Of a DNA stretch of 41,148 nt, positions 37,913-41,148 are shown one piece after another. The translations under genes and the position numbers were made by a program. The stretch is from Candidatus Pseudelusimicrobium marinum (GTDB lineage: Bacteria > Elusimicrobiota > Elusimicrobia > Elusimicrobiales > Elusimicrobiaceae). The number at the start of each line of letters is the position of its first letter. The first letter of the stretch is position 1. The DNA lies in contig JABHZW010000019.1 in the NCBI GenBank assembly GCA_018656005.1, positions 1 to 41,148 of the forward strand, in the 5' to 3' direction. The notes under the pieces are model-generated. The model saw only the letters and a program-made list of their open reading frames with translations, was not told the origin of the DNA and searched no databases.

Positions 37913-39851
37913 TTTCAGTAAGAATAGTTTCTACTTCTCTTAAAAGCGATAATCTATTTAATTTTATTTCTTCATTTTCTACATTAACCATTATTTTATT
38001 GAAGAAATTTTCTAGTTTATCTTTGAAAGATGCAAAAAGTTTAAAAGTTTTATGTGGCTCTTTATTTAAAGATTTTTTGTCTACGGATTTTATCTTTTCG
38101 TAAAGTTCCTTTTCTTCTTTTTCTTTTAATAACTTTTCGTTTACTTTAGGTAAATTTTCTTTATTGTGTTTTTTCAAAATATTACATACTCTTTTTACAG
38201 GTTCTGCTATATCTTTAAAATTTTTATCTTTTCTTGCTTTATGTAGTGCTTTTAAAATTTGGTTCATTAAATCTAAATTTATGTTTGGTTTATAAACTGC
38301 ACTAATTTCGTCTGGTTTAAAACCTTTTTCAATAAATAAATATTCTACTCTTTGATAAAAGAAATTCTCTATGTTTGGATATTCAGCTAAAAATCCTATT
38401 GTAAATGTTATTTTATTATCACATAAAACTTTTACTATTTCTGTTGCATCTCGACGGAGAGCATATGGATCTTCACTACCAGTTGGTATGTTTCCAACTG
38501 AAAAATTGCTTGCTAAATTATCCATTCGATGAGCAATATAAATTAAACTACCCTCTAAAGTAGTTGGCTTTTTATAAACATTAACTAATTTGTTTTTAGA
38601 ATATATACTCGCCATATATCCCTGAAGTTCTGGGAATTCAAATACTACATTTGAAGCTAAATCTGAATATAAATATTTACAAGCTTCTGATATTTTTTTG
38701 CTATCACCCAAATCGTAACCTAATGCTATATTTTGTACTCTTTGTCTCTTATCTTCCATTGTGCCACCCAAATATTGGATGTCTTTTAATTTTGCTTTAA
38801 AATGATCTAAACCTAATTTTAAATCTTTTTCGTAAAAGAAAACGGCATCTTCTAACCGAGCAGATAATACATTTGTAAAACCTTGCATTACTTCTTTTTG
38901 GTTTTCAGATACACCGTCGCGAACTGCAATAAAATGGTTTGATAGTTTTTTTGTCTTCAAATCTTGTAGTGGGAAAATTTTTATCTGACCCATCATCACT
39001 AACTTTAAAAGTGGTTGCGGGAGTTTTAAAAATCGTTCGTCAAACTTGCCAGCCACTAGCACCGGGTGTTCCGTTAAGTAGACGGTTTCTTGTAATAATT
39101 TTTTGGTTTCTTCATCTTCAAACAATTTGCAACCAAGCTTTTTTGTTTGATGTTCCAATGCTTTTATTAAAATTGTTTCTCTTTCTTTATCGTCGATAAT
39201 TATCGGCTGTGTTAAGTTTTTTAGCTTCAAAATATAGCTATTGGCATCTTTAATTTTTATTGCTTTGCTTGAAAAAGATACCATTGGCAACGATTCCCTG
39301 CCACTTTTAATTCCGCCGATTGTAAACTTTATAACTTTGTCTTCGTTTAATGCCAAAATATTTCTTATCGGTCTTGCAAACTTAAAATTTTGTTCCTGCC
39401 AAATCATATTTTTTGGGAAATTTATTGTTTTAATTATTTCGGGAAATATTTTGGCAAGTATATTATTAGCTCGTTCACCCTTAACTTTTGTAATGGCAAA
39501 AATAAAATCGCCTTTACCATTAAAATCTTTAACAATTAATTGTGTTGGTTTTAATCCATTCTTTTTAGCAAACCCTTCAGCTTGCACGGTGAATTTGCCC
39601 TTATCGTCTTTTAAAATTTTTGCAGGTGGACCTTTAACTTCTTTGCTTATATCCTCTGCCTTTGCTTGCAAACCTTCTATAGATAAACATAATTTTCGGT
39701 AAGAACCAAAAGCTTTAACACTTTCAAAACCAATATTACTTTCTCGCAAAAAAATGACAGCCAATTCCTGCATTTGGTTTAATGCAGGTTTTACAAATCT
39801 TGCGGGTAGATGTTCAACCCCTATTTCTAATAAAGCTTTTGTCTTTGTCAT
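37884..39851 (-). CDS. glyS: Glycyl-tRNA synthetase beta subunit
   Basis: This is the beta chain of the alpha2/beta2 glycine enzyme. The N-terminal '[19 protein letters not shown]' resembles the family 'LLxEIGTEELP', with His in place of a second Glu. '[20 protein letters not shown]', '[12 protein letters not shown]', '[18 protein letters not shown]' and '[19 protein letters not shown]' follow. The metal-dependent HD-like region is '[22 protein letters not shown]'-type (core [10 protein letters not shown]) and '[20 protein letters not shown]' with '[12 protein letters not shown]'. An anticodon-binding C-terminus ends it. Length (655 aa) is slightly short. It overlaps glyQ by 4 bp (ATGA). Confidence 0.96.
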   Translation of the reverse strand: MTKTKALLEIGVEHLPARFVKPALNQMQELAVIFLRESNIGFESVKAFGSYRKLCLSIEGLQAKAEDISKEVKGPPAKILKDDKGKFTVQAEGFAKKNGLKPTQLIVKDFNGKGDFIFAITKVKGERANNILAKIFPEIIKTINFPKNMIWQEQNFKFARPIRNILALNEDKVIKFTIGGIKSGRESLPMVSFSSKAIKIKDANSYILKLKNLTQPIIIDDKERETILIKALEHQTKKLGCKLFEDEETKKLLQETVYLTEHPVLVAGKFDERFLKLPQPLLKLVMMGQIKIFPLQDLKTKKLSNHFIAVRDGVSENQKEVMQGFTNVLSARLEDAVFFYEKDLKLGLDHFKAKLKDIQYLGGTMEDKRQRVQNIALGYDLGDSKKISEACKYLYSDLASNVVFEFPELQGYMASIYSKNKLVNVYKKPTTLEGSLIYIAHRMDNLASNFSVGNIPTGSEDPYALRRDATEIVKVLCDNKITFTIGFLAEYPNIENFFYQRVEYLFIEKGFKPDEISAVYKPNINLDLMNQILKALHKARKDKNFKDIAEPVKRVCNILKKHNKENLPKVNEKLLKEKEEKELYEKIKSVDKKSLNKEPHKTFKLFASFKDKLENFFNKIMVNVENEEIKLNRLSLLREVETILTETIADLSELN

Positions 39852-40699
39852 TTTTTTGCTTTTTTACCTTTTAGATATTGTTTAGCACAAAGTTTGGCTA
39901 GGTTTCTTATTCTTGCGATAAGTTTTGTCCTGTCAGACACAGAGATTGCTCCTCTTGCGTCCAACAAATTAAATAAATGCGAAACTTTCATAGTGGCATC
40001 GTATGCTGGCAAATATAAACCTTTTTCGCATAAATCTACGGCTTCTGTTTCGTAGTCATTAATATATTTTTTTAAATTTTTTATATTGGCTTCTTCAAAA
40101 CAATAATGCGAGAATTGTCGCTCTTCTTCTTTATGAACATCGCCATAAGTTATTTTATTGTTCCACTTAATATCAAAAATGCTTTTTTTATTTTGACGAT
40201 ACATCGCAATTCTTTCTAACCCGTAGGTAATTTCGATAGTTATCGGGAATAATTGATACCCTGCCATTTGTTGAAAATATGTGAATTGAGATATTTCTAG
40301 TCCGTCTAACCAGACCTCCCAACCAACACCGGAAGCACCGAGTGTGGGGGATTTCCAATCGTCTTCAATAAATCTAATATCGTGTTTTTTTGGATTTATT
40401 CCAATCGCTTTTAACGATCCTAAATATAATTGTTGGATATCTTTTGGAGCAGGTTTTATTACCACTTGATATTGGTAAAACTTACCAAGTCTATTAGGAT
40501 TTTTGCCGTATCTGCCGTCTGTTGGACGACGAGAAGGTTCTACATATGCAAAACTCGATGGCTTGTCGCCCAGACATCCAAAGAATGTATGGGGGTTAAA
40601 AGTGCCAGCACCTTTTTCAAGGTCATAAGATTGAACAATGCAAGTACCTTGCTTTATCCAATACTCATTTAGCTTTAATATTATTTCTTGAAAATTCAT
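39848..40699 (-). CDS. glyQ: Glycyl-tRNA synthetase alpha subunit
   Basis: This is the catalytic class IIc chain. '[21 protein letters not shown]' (core [15 protein letters not shown]), '[15 protein letters not shown]', '[20 protein letters not shown]', '[11 protein letters not shown]', '[21 protein letters not shown]' (core [13 protein letters not shown]), '[20 protein letters not shown]' and '[18 protein letters not shown]' are all conserved. Length (283 aa) is standard. It is translated together with glyS. The bacterial two-subunit form, rather than the single-chain form, is used here. Confidence 0.98.
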   Translation of the reverse strand: MNFQEIILKLNEYWIKQGTCIVQSYDLEKGAGTFNPHTFFGCLGDKPSSFAYVEPSRRPTDGRYGKNPNRLGKFYQYQVVIKPAPKDIQQLYLGSLKAIGINPKKHDIRFIEDDWKSPTLGASGVGWEVWLDGLEISQFTYFQQMAGYQLFPITIEITYGLERIAMYRQNKKSIFDIKWNNKITYGDVHKEEERQFSHYCFEEANIKNLKKYINDYETEAVDLCEKGLYLPAYDATMKVSHLFNLLDARGAISVSDRTKLIARIRNLAKLCAKQYLKGKKAKK

Positions 40700-40743
40700 A
40701 ATATTATTCTACCATATCTGTTATATATTATTGCAATAGCTAT

Positions 40744-40777
40744 AAAAAAGCCCCGCTCTTAGTGAGCGGGGCTTTGT
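40744..40777 (-). terminator. Rho-independent terminator of the partial gene at 40790
   Basis: On the minus strand AAAGCCCCGCTC, loop ACTAA, GAGCGGGGCTTTTTT. The T run follows in the minus direction, so it ends the gene at 40790 before glyQ. Confidence 0.92.
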
Positions 40778-40789
40778 AAGTTTTTTAAA

Positions 40790-41148
40790 CTATTTACTTA
40801 AGGGTTTATTTGTATCAAGTTCATAATATTTAGAATTAGATTTTTTAGTATAATCTTCTAATGTATGCTTATGAACATATATTAAACCGTTTTTATATAT
40901 GGAAACGGTAACTTTGGTAATAATTTTATAGGGTCGTCCGGTATAGTTGTTAACTCTGTTTCTAGTTCTAAAATCAAACTCTATTCGACGAAGTTTATTG
41001 CTATCCTCCAAAACGGAGCATTTTGGATCATTCATTATTTCTTTTTTAAAACTATCTGATAAACAATCTTTAGATAATAGTTTTTCTACGAACTCATGTT
41101 TTCCTTCAAGATTCTTGGAAGATGTAGGGGATAGGTGTATACTTGGAG
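40790..41148 (-). CDS. C-terminal part of an unrecognised protein (truncated by window end)
   Basis: The frame is open from the window edge through an internal ATG at 41035 to the stop at 40790, giving at least ~119 residues. No family is recognised. The visible part is hydrophilic, with 'FVEKLLSKDCLSDSFKKEIM' followed by a strand-rich region 'IEFDFRTRNRVNN' and 'KVTVSIYKNGLIYVHKHT', suggesting a small beta domain at the C-terminus. The ATG at 41035 lacks a good ribosome site, and coding-like sequence continues upstream, so the start is probably outside the window. A strong terminator follows directly. Confidence 0.55.
   Translation of the reverse strand, partial: PSIHLSPTSSKNLEGKHEFVEKLLSKDCLSDSFKKEIMNDPKCSVLEDSNKLRRIEFDFRTRNRVNNYTGRPYKIITKVTVSIYKNGLIYVHKHTLEDYTKKSNSKYYELDTNKPLSK

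Overview
This window is an AT-rich stretch of a Gram-negative (diderm) bacterial chromosome, almost entirely protein-coding and mostly housekeeping. LolA, a TolQ/TolR/TolA-like set and a signal-peptide lipoprotein show an outer membrane. Two features fit the Elusimicrobiota (Elusimicrobium/Endomicrobium relatives) best: a major-pilin-like gene of the 'FTLIELLVVVLIIAILAAIALP' kind (written here only as a family label) and the overall gene mix. This assignment is an inference from protein style, not a database result. No phage, CRISPR array, transposase or rRNA gene was seen.

Layout. 1-5024 (+): the end of ftsK, then lolA, pgsA, pgpA, tolQ, tolR, a TonB/TolA-like gene, a membrane protein and an NAD-dependent epimerase, all closely spaced. 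5025-5538: a tRNA-Ser(GCU) on the minus strand, a copy of its 3' end expanded by GA repeats, and a 136-bp structured repeat. 5539-6309 (+): a polytopic membrane protein ending at a bidirectional terminator. 6381-20545 (-): one long block transcribed right to left as rpsB-tsf, then pyrH-frr-uppS-(lipocalin-like insert)-cdsA-dxr-rseP-ispG-proS-rimP-nusA-infB. It joins translation factors, nucleotide and envelope-lipid synthesis, and isoprenoid steps. 20708-27285 (+): nadE, yceD/DUF177, rpmF, plsX, fabG, acpP, rnc and an ankyrin-repeat protein, i.e. the usual L32/fatty-acid cluster. 27377-31835: two small secreted helical proteins, each behind the same promoter motif, with asnS on the minus strand between them, then hisS. 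31979-34251 (+): aspS and a type IV pilin. 34535-36589 (-): a TPR-SpoIID protein. 36667-37912 (+): lipA and a lipoprotein. 37884-40699 (-): glyQ-glyS. 40790-41148 (-): the C-terminal part of an unrecognised protein running off the window.

The genes cover translation (six aminoacyl-tRNA synthetase subunit genes or enzymes, IF2, EF-Ts, RRF, S2, L32, NusA, RimP), phospholipid and fatty-acid synthesis (plsX, fabG, acpP, cdsA, pgsA, pgpA), the MEP isoprenoid route feeding undecaprenyl phosphate (dxr, ispG, uppS), and envelope maintenance (lolA, tol genes, rseP).

The least ordinary signals are non-coding. (1) A family of 136-137-bp elements has nested, covarying inverted repeats and an invariant core. 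One copy abuts tRNA-Ser, and two end exactly at the start codons of rpmF and plsX; a looser relative sits before acpP. (2) A lipocalin-like gene is inserted at the 3' end of uppS and is followed by a second, diverged copy of the uppS tail. (3) An identical 22-bp motif overlaps the -35 region of two secreted-protein genes. (4) Long, nearly perfect inverted repeats occur inside many conserved genes (dxr, proS, nadE, rnc, lipA, hisS, aspS, ispG). Several families of short dispersed palindromic repeats fill most remaining gaps.
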